Origin: Chloroflexota bacterium
GTDB taxonomy: Bacteria; Chloroflexota; Anaerolineae; Anaerolineales; Anaerolineaceae
Assembly: GCA_029561345.1 (NCBI GenBank)
Contig: JAKQJC010000022.1
Coordinates: forward strand, 86,232 to 150,231
Direction of reading: 5' to 3'
Length of the DNA: 64,000 nucleotides
Made by a program: the position numbers and the translations under genes. Positions 7,545-16,527 of this stretch are shown here, one piece after another. Each line of letters starts with the position of its first letter. The first letter of the stretch is position 1. The notes beneath the pieces are model-generated. The model was not told the DNA's origin and searched no databases. It saw nothing but the letters and a program-made list of their open reading frames with translations.

Positions 7545-9657
7545 GGGGCATGGCACTGAAGATAAAGATCCCATGAGCTCTTGTGCCCAACAGAACCCGA
7601 CCGGGTGATGTGGCATTTTCGGAAATGACCACCACCGGATAAGGCACCAGTTCAGCTGGTCCATTCACCCACGACAACCCGCCATCCAATGAATAGAAGA
7701 AACCATGATCGCTGCCAGCCATCATCAGGGATGGATTGGATGCAGACTGTGCAACGGCCAGGATATTTTCATAGCTGAGACCCAGACATTCCCAACTTAA
7801 GTCGGATTTTTGACGCCAGACGCCTTTATCTGTTCCAGCCAGCAAACCTGTGTTTGTGGATGGAGGATAAACCAGTGTGTTGACCGCGTTTACAGGGAGA
7901 GCCTGGGCAGTCCATGAATCGCCGCCATTTTGAGTCACCTGAATTTGAGATGAACCGGATACTGTAGCCGCAACGGTCAAACTGGAAAGAGGTGAAGGGG
8001 CCAGGGATAGGATAAATTTTCCTGATAGCCCGGCTGTGCTCCAGGTTTGACCACCATTCTGACTGCGGTACACTCCGGCTCCGGCGGTGGCCAGGTAAGC
8101 TGTTTGAGAAGCTGCTGGAGAAAACGCCAATCCTGTCAGAGGGACCGTGTTGAGATCGGATGGGGGCAAGTTCACGCCATCGGGCAGGCTGGGGGTGATA
8201 GTTGACTGGTGCAAGGAGCGGTCTGCCAGAGACTGATCGGGGATGCCAGTAGCAACAGGGGTCCAGCCTGACAGGGTATTCAGGTTCATTGAATACAGAC
8301 CGGCGGTGTCTGTTAGAGCGAACAGGGTGTCTGGAGAATAAGGAGAAACCAGGATTTGATGCACGTAGGCATCGGGCAGACCAGAATTCAATGCCTGCCA
8401 GGTTTTGCCCCGATTTTCAGTCAGGTAGACGCCATTCCCAAGGGTGGAAGCGAAGATACGGGCGGGATTTCCGGGCATTTGAAGGATGCTTGAGATGGAC
8501 ATTGAAAAGAGATTGGTATTTGAGAGAAGCCAGTTTTGCCCACCATCCATGCTTTTATAGATCCCGTCGCCCATCACACCCGCCAGCAGGGTGGCTGGAT
8601 CGGCGGGGGAATCTGCCAGAGCAAAAATCCCTTTAGACGGGAGGCCTGAGGAAGACCATTCCTTTGCAGCGTTCAGAGATTTATAGATACCCACACTGAA
8701 GGTGCCAAGGAAGAGGGTGGCAGGCTGTTTCTGATTGAAGGCGAGGGTGTAAACTTTGGCACCGTTGAGGTTTTTATTGGCGACAGACCAGGTTTTTCCG
8801 CTGTCGATAGATTTAAACAGCCCGGCGCCATGCCAGACGCCAAAATATAGGGTGAACGGATCGGTATTGGTAGAATCGATCAATATGGCCCGTCCTGACA
8901 GATCAGTGATGCCCGTTGTCTGGGCTTTCCAGGTCAGGCCTTCATCCTGGCTGCAATAGGGGCCGTGCTCGTGTGTGGCTGCGCAGACAATTCGAGGCCG
9001 GTTGGCATGGATGGCCAGCGAATAAGCCCAGTCCTGTGCGGCAGCGCCGCCAACATCTTTGAGACTGGGGACCCAGGTTGCTCCGTTATTGATGCTGCGG
9101 TAAATTACGCCATTCCACGGCGGCGCGCCATTATTGGAACTGCCGCGGGTGCTGATATAGACATTATCCGTATCCCAGGGATCAACTACAATGCTGTAGA
9201 CAATGGCTTCCTCCTGGATGCCATTGCTGGATTGGAACCAGGATTGCCCGCCATTGATGGATTTGTATAATTTGCTTTTGTAAGTGCCGGCGTAGATGAT
9301 TTCAGGATTTCCCGGGTTGACTGCCAGAGATTGGATCAGCAGGTTGTCCAAGCCGGTATTGATTGTGGTCCAGGATTGCCCACCATCATCACTTTTATAG
9401 ACTCCGGCGCCCCAGGAACCCGCATATACAATGTTAGTGTTGGTGGGGTCGTACGCCAGGGTGACGATGGTGCCGCCTTCTGGGCCGATCCATTTTCCGG
9501 GCCAGTCAGTAAAGACGGCTGGAAGAAAGATCGCCGCATTTTCCTGCTGGAAGGGGGCAGCCCGTACAGAAGACGTGGCAAAGAGGAGGATGATGAGGAA
9601 TGGGAAAAGACGAAAGGACCTGGACAATGCACACCTGCCGGGAATGAATTTTTTCAT
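7534..9657 (-). CDS. Secreted BNR/Asp-box (sortilin Vps10-like) beta-propeller protein
   Basis: A 707-residue protein with an N-terminal signal peptide (basic MKKFIPGRCALSRSFRL, then a hydrophobic run ending near SVRAA). The rest is a string of propeller repeats with Asp-box motifs of the type S-x-D-x-G-x-T/S-W: SDDGGQSWTT, SINGGQSWFQ, SIDSGKTWSV, SMDGGQNWLL, SQNGGQTWST and SLDGGLSWVN. The repeats alternate with 'IYAGTY' or 'LLAGV'-type strands. Such proteins are extracellular, binding or hydrolysing polysaccharides, or serving as scaffolds; no catalytic residues can be assigned. The start has only a weak GGA just upstream. It is convergent with the EAL/HDOD gene and lies 45 nt after the start of... 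the neighbouring GGDEF/EAL gene's stop at 9703, so the two may be co-transcribed. Confidence 0.75.
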   Translation of the reverse strand: MKKFIPGRCALSRSFRLFPFLIILLFATSSVRAAPFQQENAAIFLPAVFTDWPGKWIGPEGGTIVTLAYDPTNTNIVYAGSWGAGVYKSDDGGQSWTTINTGLDNLLIQSLAVNPGNPEIIYAGTYKSKLYKSINGGQSWFQSSNGIQEEAIVYSIVVDPWDTDNVYISTRGSSNNGAPPWNGVIYRSINNGATWVPSLKDVGGAAAQDWAYSLAIHANRPRIVCAATHEHGPYCSQDEGLTWKAQTTGITDLSGRAILIDSTNTDPFTLYFGVWHGAGLFKSIDSGKTWSVANKNLNGAKVYTLAFNQKQPATLFLGTFSVGIYKSLNAAKEWSSSGLPSKGIFALADSPADPATLLAGVMGDGIYKSMDGGQNWLLSNTNLFSMSISSILQMPGNPARIFASTLGNGVYLTENRGKTWQALNSGLPDAYVHQILVSPYSPDTLFALTDTAGLYSMNLNTLSGWTPVATGIPDQSLADRSLHQSTITPSLPDGVNLPPSDLNTVPLTGLAFSPAASQTAYLATAGAGVYRSQNGGQTWSTAGLSGKFILSLAPSPLSSLTVAATVSGSSQIQVTQNGGDSWTAQALPVNAVNTLVYPPSTNTGLLAGTDKGVWRQKSDLSWECLGLSYENILAVAQSASNPSLMMAGSDHGFFYSLDGGLSWVNGPAELVPYPVVVISENATSPGRVLLGTRAHGIFIFSAMPLTY

Positions 9658-9702
9658 TTCCGGTGCAAGATAGATGCCGGAACAATTTGATGGAGAAAGG
9701 AT

Positions 9703-11715
9703 TTAGAAATGCTCAGAAAGGTAATCAGTGATGGCAGTATCTGAAAGAGGATAACTGAAAAGATATCCCTGCAGGCCATCACATGCGTTAGCTGTCAGCA
9801 AGCCAGCCTGTTCTTTGGTCTCAACACCTTCACCCACCACCATCAATTCCAGGTTATGCCCAATGGAAATAATGCCTTGTACGAGGGATAAATTGTGGGG
9901 GTTGTTGGCAATATCCGAAATGAAAGATTTATCAATCTTCAGGGTGTCGATGGGCAGAACCACCAGCGAATTCAGTGAGGAATAACCGGTGCCGAAGTCA
10001 TCGATGGAAACCCCTATGCCCAGGCTGCGTAAGTAGATCAGGGCTTTGCGAATTTTTTCCAGGTTTCCCATGAGAAGGCTTTCGGTGATCTCCAACGATA
10101 AAAATTCGGGATTGAAGCCGGAAACCTCCAGCGCGCTTTCGATGGTTTGGACAAAATTTTCGCTCTCGAGCTGCCGGCCGGATAAATTGATTGATAATTT
10201 GACCAGAAATCCCTGGTCGTGCAAGGCGCGACCTTTTATGCAGGCATTTTCAAGGACCCACTCGCCCATCGGCAGGATGAGGCCTGAAGATTCGGCGATT
10301 GGAATGAATTCATCTGGATAAACCTTGCCAAGTTCAGGATTTTCCCAGCGCAGGAGAGCTTCAATCGCCGTCACCTTCTGGGTTTTCGCGTTAACAATGG
10401 GCTGGTAGTAAAGTGAAAGTTCTCCACATTCCTGGGCGCGGCGCAGGTGGTTTTCCATATCCAGGCGTTTATGAACTTTTACATTCAGCTCGGGAGAGAA
10501 AAATTGAAAGTTATTTTTTCCCATTTCTTTGGCCCGGTACATGGCCAGATCGGCGTTTTTCAACAGGGTGGTGACGTCATCGCCATCGGTAGGGAAAATG
10601 CTGATGCCGATGGATGGCGTGATGACAATTTCCCGCCGGTCAATGGTAAAGGGCCAGGAGACGACCTGCAGAATTTTTTTTGCGACAGTATAAGCCCCAA
10701 CAATGGATCCCTGATTGCCGTCTTCCAGAAGCAGGGTGAATTCATCGCCGCCCATGCGAGCAACCGTGTCGCTCTGCCGGATGATGGTGCCCAGGCGGTA
10801 GGCAATTTCCTGAAGGAGCAAATCACCCTTATCATGCCCAAATGTGTCATTAACGGTCTTGAACATATCCAGGTCCAGAAAAAGGATGGTGACCATTTTT
10901 TGATTGCGCCGGGCCAGCTCAATGGCATGGGTCAGGCGGTTTTGAAAGAGGGCGCGATTTGGCAGCCCGGTAAGCGGGTCATGGAAAGCGATAAAGCTGA
11001 GATTTTCTTCCATGCTTTTGATGGTGGAAATATCTCTGAGGTAGAGAGCAAAATGAGTAGAGGGCTGTTCCGTGGAGGAGAGGGCAGAAATCGAAATCCA
11101 TGCCGGGAATGTTTCATTGTTTTTTCTTTTTTGCCAGATTTCGCCCTGCCAGGCGCCTTGCTCGAAAAGCGTTTTACGAATGGCGCCGTAAAACTCGGCA
11201 GAATGCTGGTTATTTTCCAATATGGAAATGGGTTTGCCAACCAGATCCTCGTTACCGAATCCGGTCATCAGGGTAAAGGCGTGGTTAACCATCAGAATAA
11301 AACCCTGCTGATCCATGACCAGGATGCCGTCCACCGAGTTTTCGATGATTTTCATTGCCAGGTCGAGATTTTCGCTGACCTGAGCCCAGGCTGTGATGTT
11401 GCGGCCCACTGCCTGAATTTCAACGACATTGTCATCGAGAGAGGAAATCAAATGGAGAGACCATTTAATTCTTTCAGCTTTTTCGGTCAGGGAAGATGCC
11501 AGCTGGGTTAGCCAGAGTGGACGGTTGAGGTTAAGGCGGGAAATCTGGATTTCAAAATCGATCAGTTCTTTGGGGGTGAGCAGGGTATAGATATTCTTCC
11601 CAATGAATGTTTCAATGGATCCCTGAAGGTATTTGGCTGCGGCCGTGTTGATATAGGTAATTTTTCCATCCAACAGGAATTGCACTTTGAGTATTGGGGA
11701 AGATGATCTGGGCAT
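9703..11715 (-). CDS. PAS-PAS-GGDEF-EAL bifunctional c-di-GMP protein
   Basis: A 670-residue protein. There is a PAS-like N-terminus (FLLDGKITYINTAAAKYLQG), a second PAS domain near 130-250 (VDGILVMDQQGFILMVNHAF), a GGDEF domain with intact GGDEF at residues 322-326 and NRALFQNRL upstream, and an EAL domain with E452-A-L-L-R-W. Later EAL landmarks are LEITESLLM, DDFGTGYSSL and KIDKSFI. Both halves keep their catalytic signatures, so synthesis and degradation of c-di-GMP are both possible. No transmembrane segment is seen, so it should be cytosolic and sense through PAS. The output partner is unknown. It is the only intact GGDEF/EAL protein in the window. Confidence 0.9.
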   Translation of the reverse strand: MPRSSSPILKVQFLLDGKITYINTAAAKYLQGSIETFIGKNIYTLLTPKELIDFEIQISRLNLNRPLWLTQLASSLTEKAERIKWSLHLISSLDDNVVEIQAVGRNITAWAQVSENLDLAMKIIENSVDGILVMDQQGFILMVNHAFTLMTGFGNEDLVGKPISILENNQHSAEFYGAIRKTLFEQGAWQGEIWQKRKNNETFPAWISISALSSTEQPSTHFALYLRDISTIKSMEENLSFIAFHDPLTGLPNRALFQNRLTHAIELARRNQKMVTILFLDLDMFKTVNDTFGHDKGDLLLQEIAYRLGTIIRQSDTVARMGGDEFTLLLEDGNQGSIVGAYTVAKKILQVVSWPFTIDRREIVITPSIGISIFPTDGDDVTTLLKNADLAMYRAKEMGKNNFQFFSPELNVKVHKRLDMENHLRRAQECGELSLYYQPIVNAKTQKVTAIEALLRWENPELGKVYPDEFIPIAESSGLILPMGEWVLENACIKGRALHDQGFLVKLSINLSGRQLESENFVQTIESALEVSGFNPEFLSLEITESLLMGNLEKIRKALIYLRSLGIGVSIDDFGTGYSSLNSLVVLPIDTLKIDKSFISDIANNPHNLSLVQGIISIGHNLELMVVGEGVETKEQAGLLTANACDGLQGYLFSYPLSDTAITDYLSEHF

Positions 11716-11740
11716 GGTGGGTTCTTAATTGAGCGATCGT

Positions 11741-12079
11741 CTATTGTGGGTAGGCTTTGGCAAGGTATTCGACAAGCGTGGATTTTTCATCAGCGGTCAA
11801 TATGGCGCCTTTATCCATCATACGCTGAACCGTTTTTCCCCAGCCTTCAGCTGATTTTTTGGCTGACTCCGTCCTTTGCAGGTCATGACATTCAATGCAG
11901 CGTTGTTCCAGAAGCTGTTTGCCATCCAAGGTCACCGGCACGACCGTTGGCGCAAGAGCGGCGGGTTCAGTTGGTTGGGCAGGTGAAGGAGTGGCAGGGC
12001 TCGTGCAGGCAGGCAGAAGCAGCATCAGAACAAACACGCACAGGGTTATCAAGATGAACCGGGGTCGTTTCAATTTCAT
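11741..12079 (-). CDS. Small lipoprotein cytochrome c
   Basis: A 112-residue protein. The signal sequence ends in a lipobox LLPAC (C25), followed by a Thr/Pro/Ala-rich spacer (about 26-48) and a single haem-binding motif CIECH (61-65). The C-terminal helix DEKSTLVEYLAKAYP is typical of small class I cytochromes, with Met-rich TVQRMMDKG as candidate axial-ligand region. It should be anchored outside the membrane and carry electrons, though no redox partner is nearby. Its ATG overlaps the TGA of the HAD gene (ATGA), with AAAGGAG directly upstream, so the two are translationally coupled although their functions look unrelated. Confidence 0.85.
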   Translation of the reverse strand: MKLKRPRFILITLCVFVLMLLLPACTSPATPSPAQPTEPAALAPTVVPVTLDGKQLLEQRCIECHDLQRTESAKKSAEGWGKTVQRMMDKGAILTADEKSTLVEYLAKAYPQ

Positions 12080-12738
12080 GCTCCTTTGTTAAATAACGGT
12101 TCAATCGCATCAGAAAAACCAACCAGAGTGGGCAGTATGATATCAGCCTGGGCGAGCTGCTCTGATGGAACGGGTGTGTCCTCATAGCGCACCGCAGCCA
12201 CTTTCAGGCCCGCTGTTTTCCCGGCCACGATGCCATTGCCAGAGTCTTCCACACACAGCACAGTTTCAGGGGCAGCTTTTAATCGGCGCAGAGCTTCAAG
12301 GTAAACATCAGGGGCGGGCTTGCCGGCTTTGACTTCATCAGCAGACATAATCATGCTGAAAAGGCCTTTTATCTGAGGGTTTTCGGTGACGGCCTTAATA
12401 ATGACATGCGGTGATCCAGAAGCCAATCCAATTGGACAGCGGGTGGCGGCCCATTTGACAGCCTCAATGGCACCGGGACGAAAAGGGCTGCTTTTTTGGT
12501 AAAGTTCTACCAGGCGGTTGATGACGATGGTTTGAACCTCATCGGATGAAAGGGTCAGATGGAGTTTTTGGATAAGATAACGACTCCATTCAAGAGAATT
12601 CAATCCATCAACAGCAATGCGGTCTTCTTTTGTCCAGGTATAACCATGCTGAAGTGAAAGGTCGATGCGAACACGCTCCCAAAGGGGGATGGTATCGACC
12701 AGCGTACCATCCATATCAAATATTATATGTCTGATCAT
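12076..12738 (-). CDS. HAD-superfamily sugar-phosphatase-like hydrolase (beta-phosphoglucomutase-like subfamily)
   Basis: A 220-residue protein with HAD motif I FDMDGTLVDT (D8 and D10), motif II in GLASGSPH, the motif III lysine in VKAGKPAPDVYL and motif IV in VEDSGNGIVAGKTAG. The helical cap between motifs I and II fits the beta-PGM/YniC type, which acts on small phosphosugars such as 2-deoxyglucose 6-phosphate. Substrate cannot be read from sequence. It overlaps the cytochrome gene by 4 nt. About 110 nt of AT-rich sequence separates its start from the membrane-protein pair upstream and may hold its promoter. Confidence 0.85.
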   Translation of the reverse strand: MIRHIIFDMDGTLVDTIPLWERVRIDLSLQHGYTWTKEDRIAVDGLNSLEWSRYLIQKLHLTLSSDEVQTIVINRLVELYQKSSPFRPGAIEAVKWAATRCPIGLASGSPHVIIKAVTENPQIKGLFSMIMSADEVKAGKPAPDVYLEALRRLKAAPETVLCVEDSGNGIVAGKTAGLKVAAVRYEDTPVPSEQLAQADIILPTLVGFSDAIEPLFNKGA

Positions 12739-12851
12739 TGAATTAATTATATCTGATTCAGGGTGTTTTTGACAAAATTTGGAAAGATTTTTTTCAAATT
12801 CTGATCAAATGGCCCCTGATGGATTCTCCAGCGGAAAGCCGCAGCGCCGTC

Positions 12852-13730
12852 TCATTTTTTCATCCTGCTCAGATGGCTGAGAATTTGCACGGCTGACATA
12901 ACGCAAAGGGTGAGAGCAAGGGAAGGTGGGATGATATGCAACACCTGATTAAGCAGGATGGCCACCACGCAGGCTGCAAAGGTCAACAAAAACGATTTTG
13001 GCGGAACCTGGTCATCTGTGAACAGGCGCGGCATTAACCTGTTGATGAATTTGCGGTTTCGCGGCCTGATCAGCGAGCAAACCATCAAAAAGAAGCGCGC
13101 TGTGAAAAGGCCGTGAATAACCATAAAAAGTAGCAAACCCCCTGATACGGCAGCCTGAATGGGAGTATAGGTTGCATGCAAAAAAGCCTCCACCTGGCCA
13201 GTCTGGAAAGGGAGGATCATCAGGGTGAAGAGATACCAGAGATAGAAAAGGGCTTTAAGGATGGGGGGCAGTTTCTTTTGAGAGAAGAGAAGAAACAGGC
13301 TGATGATGCCTGGAATCAGGACCAGAGGGAGGAGGGGAAGCCAGGGAACCTGGTTGCCTTCCAGCAGAAAACTGGCCAGGATGGCACACTGGACGATCAG
13401 TATGGACTGTTCGTTGATGACCGGGATAAACAGATCAGCCGCCATGGCGGCGAAAAAGACGAACACGCCCAGCACCACCAAGACCGAGCCAACCAGAGAT
13501 GTGCCAATATCCATGGAAGGGCCATCCAGTCCAGCCAGGCGAATCAGAAAAGCCAAACCGGCAGCCAGCAAGGCCAGGGTGCTGGCTGCGAGATTGACTG
13601 GAGAGAAAATCCGCTGCAAAAGCGGGTGAAGAGATTGAATATAGCCGTTAATGGGATGGGCGCAATCAAAAAGGAGCAGCGCCTCGATCAAAATTCCTAG
13701 AAGAAAGAAAACGAAGATGGATAAGGTCAT
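12852..13730 (-). CDS. Polytopic membrane protein of unknown function
   Basis: A 292-residue, strongly hydrophobic protein with about eight candidate membrane spans from MTLSIFVFFLLGILIEALLL onward. The largest hydrophilic loop is near 222-240 (SLIRPRNRKFINRLMPRLF). I see no catalytic or cofactor motif. Its ATG overlaps the stop of the next membrane protein by 4 nt (ATGA), so the pair is made together and may form a complex. Family not recognised. Confidence 0.6.
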   Translation of the reverse strand: MTLSIFVFFLLGILIEALLLFDCAHPINGYIQSLHPLLQRIFSPVNLAASTLALLAAGLAFLIRLAGLDGPSMDIGTSLVGSVLVVLGVFVFFAAMAADLFIPVINEQSILIVQCAILASFLLEGNQVPWLPLLPLVLIPGIISLFLLFSQKKLPPILKALFYLWYLFTLMILPFQTGQVEAFLHATYTPIQAAVSGGLLLFMVIHGLFTARFFLMVCSLIRPRNRKFINRLMPRLFTDDQVPPKSFLLTFAACVVAILLNQVLHIIPPSLALTLCVMSAVQILSHLSRMKK

Positions 13731-14299
13731 GGCTTTTCTGCCGGATCTGGCGTATCGGAAAGATCAATCAGGCCCAGGTAAAGAAAATCTGGTTTGAGAA
13801 TCAGAACCATCACGCAAAAGAGAAAAAGAGGGATGAATTCCTGAAGCCCTTTCAGGTTATATCTGAACTCGGCATAATAAACATCCAGGTAAGCCCGGCA
13901 ATCAGGCACGGAATAGCGGACGCGCACCTCTTTGCCGTCTTCAAGTGTGGCCAAGGCAGCCGCTGAGTAGTACCGTGTATCCAGATAAAGCGTGTTAAGA
14001 CAACGCTCGTCTTGAATTTTGACCCAACCGCTTTTACCATCATTATGAAAATATTCCCAAATGCCTGTGCTGATGATCATATTTTTTTCAAATTGGGTGA
14101 CTTTCTGGTAATGAGCCGCATATTCGTCCAGCCCAATGATCATCAGAACGACGAAAAGAATAATGACCAGCGGGGAGAATATGCCTGCAACCAGATCCAG
14201 GGTCGAATTCTCCTTTTGCCGCTTTACAGCCAGGTCATTTGCTTGGGGCGCTGGCGGGGGAGAAGCAGGTGAAGATGAGGGATGAGAACGCCGGGACAT
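13727..14299 (-). CDS. Two-span membrane protein of unknown function
   Basis: A 190-residue protein: a Ser/Pro-rich cytosolic N-terminus (1-35), a membrane span near 40-60 (GIFSPLVIILFVVLMIIGL), a mixed extracytosolic domain of about 95 residues with two cysteines, and a second span near 158-176 (FIPLFLFCVMVLILKP). The external domain (ERCLNTLYLDTRYYSAAALATL) resembles a small beta-rich fold, but I cannot name it. It lies 4 nt downstream of the GH17 gene and overlaps the polytopic protein, so all three form one operon, possibly an envelope or carbohydrate module. Confidence 0.6.
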   Translation of the reverse strand: MSRRSHPSSSPASPPPAPQANDLAVKRQKENSTLDLVAGIFSPLVIILFVVLMIIGLDEYAAHYQKVTQFEKNMIISTGIWEYFHNDGKSGWVKIQDERCLNTLYLDTRYYSAAALATLEDGKEVRVRYSVPDCRAYLDVYYAEFRYNLKGLQEFIPLFLFCVMVLILKPDFLYLGLIDLSDTPDPAEKP

Positions 14300-14303
14300 T
14301 ATT

Positions 14304-15635
14304 TTATGGGTTGCGTTGAACTTCGATCATGGGATAGCCAGTCATATTCCCAAAGGGATCCACACCGGGCGGGATCAGGTAAGCCTTGAAGGCAGTGGCT
14401 GTTTCATCCACCCCACCGGTGGTGTAATCCACCTGCCAGGAACCGTCTGGATTGATGGCAGTCAGGGGTTGATTGCCATAAGGTTTAACCCACCATCCAC
14501 CCCAGGCATAAATCCAGAGAACCACCCGGGCCTGCTTATTAAAGACACCGCAGGCTTTTCCGGTGACATTGTCAAAACTCCCGATGGGCGGGACATAGGT
14601 GAATTGAAAAGAAAAGGTGGTTGTATCACAGGTTAGGGGCAGAACCTGGTTCAGGGGCTGAGCGGCGCCGGCAAAAATGGACTGGATGCCAGGTTTCATA
14701 TTGCCGTCCTTATCCCACAATCCCCAACAGGCTCCCTGGGGGCCTTCTTTGGCGGTTTTCCAGGCTTCATCAAAGGCGTCGAAATAAAAGACGCTGACCT
14801 TATTTTCTTTTGCCCAGGCTGCCACCTGGCTGAAATATTGGGCTACATTCTCGACCGAGCCAACGGCCTGACCCAACTCACCACAGCTGGGCCACCCTGT
14901 TTCAGAAATCATGATGGTTTGGCTGGGGAATGCAGCCGCAAGCTGACGGTAGGCATCATCGAGAACAGCAACACTGTGGGTGACCGGGTAACCTTCCCAG
15001 AATGGGTATATGTTGGCAAAAACGATATCCGTCGCTGTGGCCACCTCAGGATGTTCCAACAGCGAGGAATAGACATCGGCGGTGGTGACCGGAATGGTGG
15101 CCGGAATGGCCTGGCGGACCTGCTGGAGGTAGGAGATCAGTTCGGCAGAGCTGACATCTCCTCGAATGAGGGTTTCACTGCCCACCACGGCCATATCCAC
15201 CTGACCTGCGTTGGCCTGCTGAATGAGGCAGTCAATTTGGGCCTGATTTTGAAGAGCATCACGGGAAATCCAGGCTGAAGAGGCTGACTTAAGGCCCAGC
15301 TCGTGAGCAATCTGCCCGGTTTTCTCCAGCCCGTTGCCGCAGCCAAAGGAGCGTATCCAGCGGGTATAAGGCGCAATGATGGTCATGCGTTCGCGCAGCT
15401 GAACTTCAGATATGGTGCTTCCAAAGTCGGGGTTTTGGCCATCCATGTAGGGGCTGAAATTCAGGCCGTCCAGTTGATAAGGTTTGACTGGCCCCGGAAC
15501 AAGCGGTAAAAACAAGGGCAACTGGTCTGCCGGGCGAGCCAGGGCGATGACTGGAACCTGGCTGAGGGTCAGGGATACCAGCAGGGTGAACAGCAGTATT
15601 CCGATGGTGATTTTGGAGACTATTTTGGCAATCAT
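14304..15635 (-). CDS. Secreted glycoside hydrolase family 17-like protein (beta-1,3-glucanase clan)
   Basis: A 443-residue protein with an N-terminal signal (hydrophobic core near 8-32, cleavage likely near LARPAD). The catalytic barrel spans about 52-320. DGLNFSPYMDG and WIRSFGCGNGLEK mark its start. The candidate acid/base Glu is E154 in VVGSETLIRGD, and the candidate nucleophile is E245 in MISETGWPS, the GH17 signature. After the barrel (from about 335) comes a beta-rich C-terminal extension with two cysteines. Likely substrate is a beta-1,3-glucan or a related exopolysaccharide. It leads the operon with two membrane proteins. Synthase-associated GH17 homologues modify glucans, so a biosynthetic role is also possible. 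Confidence 0.8.
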   Translation of the reverse strand: MIAKIVSKITIGILLFTLLVSLTLSQVPVIALARPADQLPLFLPLVPGPVKPYQLDGLNFSPYMDGQNPDFGSTISEVQLRERMTIIAPYTRWIRSFGCGNGLEKTGQIAHELGLKSASSAWISRDALQNQAQIDCLIQQANAGQVDMAVVGSETLIRGDVSSAELISYLQQVRQAIPATIPVTTADVYSSLLEHPEVATATDIVFANIYPFWEGYPVTHSVAVLDDAYRQLAAAFPSQTIMISETGWPSCGELGQAVGSVENVAQYFSQVAAWAKENKVSVFYFDAFDEAWKTAKEGPQGACWGLWDKDGNMKPGIQSIFAGAAQPLNQVLPLTCDTTTFSFQFTYVPPIGSFDNVTGKACGVFNKQARVVLWIYAWGGWWVKPYGNQPLTAINPDGSWQVDYTTGGVDETATAFKAYLIPPGVDPFGNMTGYPMIEVQRNP

Positions 15636-15692
15636 GGTGGCGCGAACTCAATTGATCATATCGTATTGAAATGTCTGAAATTCAGGTAGGTG

Positions 15693-15698
15693 TATAAT
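15693..15698 (+). promoter_or_regulatory. Candidate -10 element for the LmbE operon
   Basis: A TATAAT lies 38 nt before the ATG at 15736. No good -35 is found at 16-18 nt; the nearest TTGAAA (15666-15671) is 21 nt away. Kept at low confidence because this is the only spot for an operon promoter. Confidence 0.35.
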
Positions 15699-15735
15699 GG
15701 ATTATTATAGTACAAATGAACCCTAAGGAGTTTAC

Positions 15736-16527
15736 ATGGCACAGACGATTCTGGTATTTGCCCCGCATCCCGATGATGCGGAGTTTTATGCTGGCGGCAC
15801 CCTGGCCAAAATGGCAGATGAAGGTGCTGATATTATCCTGGTCACGGTGACGAGCGGCAACAAGGGAACTTTTGAGTACGATGCCGTTAAACTGGCTGAA
15901 TTCCGCGCCGAAGAAGCCAGCAAAGCCGGGGCGGTTTTAGGCGCAAAAGAAGTGCTGTTTTTGGGCTTTGCAGACTATGAATTGGACCGGCTGCCGGCTG
16001 GCGAGCTGCGCAGGCATTTTATCCGTTTGATCCGTCAGTACCGGCCGGATGCGATCTTTGCCTTTGACCCTCTGGGGGATAATTTGTGTCACCCCGATCA
16101 CCGTGAGGTGGGCCGCGCTGCCTGGGAAGCGTGCAGTACAGCGCACCTGCCGCTGCAATATCCGGAGCAATTACAGGAAGGGCTGAAACCTTATTTTGTT
16201 CCAGAAAAATATTATTATGGGGACGACATTCGGTTGATGAACCGCTTTTTCAATATTGATGCGACCTTTGGCAGGAAAATGGAAGCCCTGGCGGAACACA
16301 AGACACAGGTGATATTCCTTGTTGATGAAATTTTGCTTCAGGCAAAACAAGCTGGATTGCCAGCGGAGGCTTTGGGCGGGCAAAGCCACTTTGACCTGCT
16401 GACCCGGGCAATGCGCCAAACAGCCAGTGAGATCGGCAAGGCAGCGGGCTGTCAGCTCGCCGAAGGTTTTCGTTATGTGCGTTACAATGAACTGGTAGAA
16501 AAAATCCTTGAGGAGAAACACGAATGA
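15736..16527 (+). CDS. LmbE/PIG-L family zinc-dependent N-deacetylase
   Basis: A 263-residue protein with the PIG-L zinc motif APHPDDAEFYAGG (H11, D13, D14) and the distal CHPDHREVGRAAWEA motif near 120. The family removes acetyl groups from N-acetylglucosaminyl compounds. AAGGAG precedes the ATG. It heads a seven-gene plus-strand run whose next three products are an MFS transporter, a GH4 glycosidase and a PfkB kinase. This suggests it deacetylates an imported N-acetylated glycoside before hydrolysis, as ChbG does in the chb system (a different fold). It overlaps the MFS gene by ATGA. The substrate is inferred from context only. Confidence 0.88.
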   Translation: MAQTILVFAPHPDDAEFYAGGTLAKMADEGADIILVTVTSGNKGTFEYDAVKLAEFRAEEASKAGAVLGAKEVLFLGFADYELDRLPAGELRRHFIRLIRQYRPDAIFAFDPLGDNLCHPDHREVGRAAWEACSTAHLPLQYPEQLQEGLKPYFVPEKYYYGDDIRLMNRFFNIDATFGRKMEALAEHKTQVIFLVDEILLQAKQAGLPAEALGGQSHFDLLTRAMRQTASEIGKAAGCQLAEGFRYVRYNELVEKILEEKHE

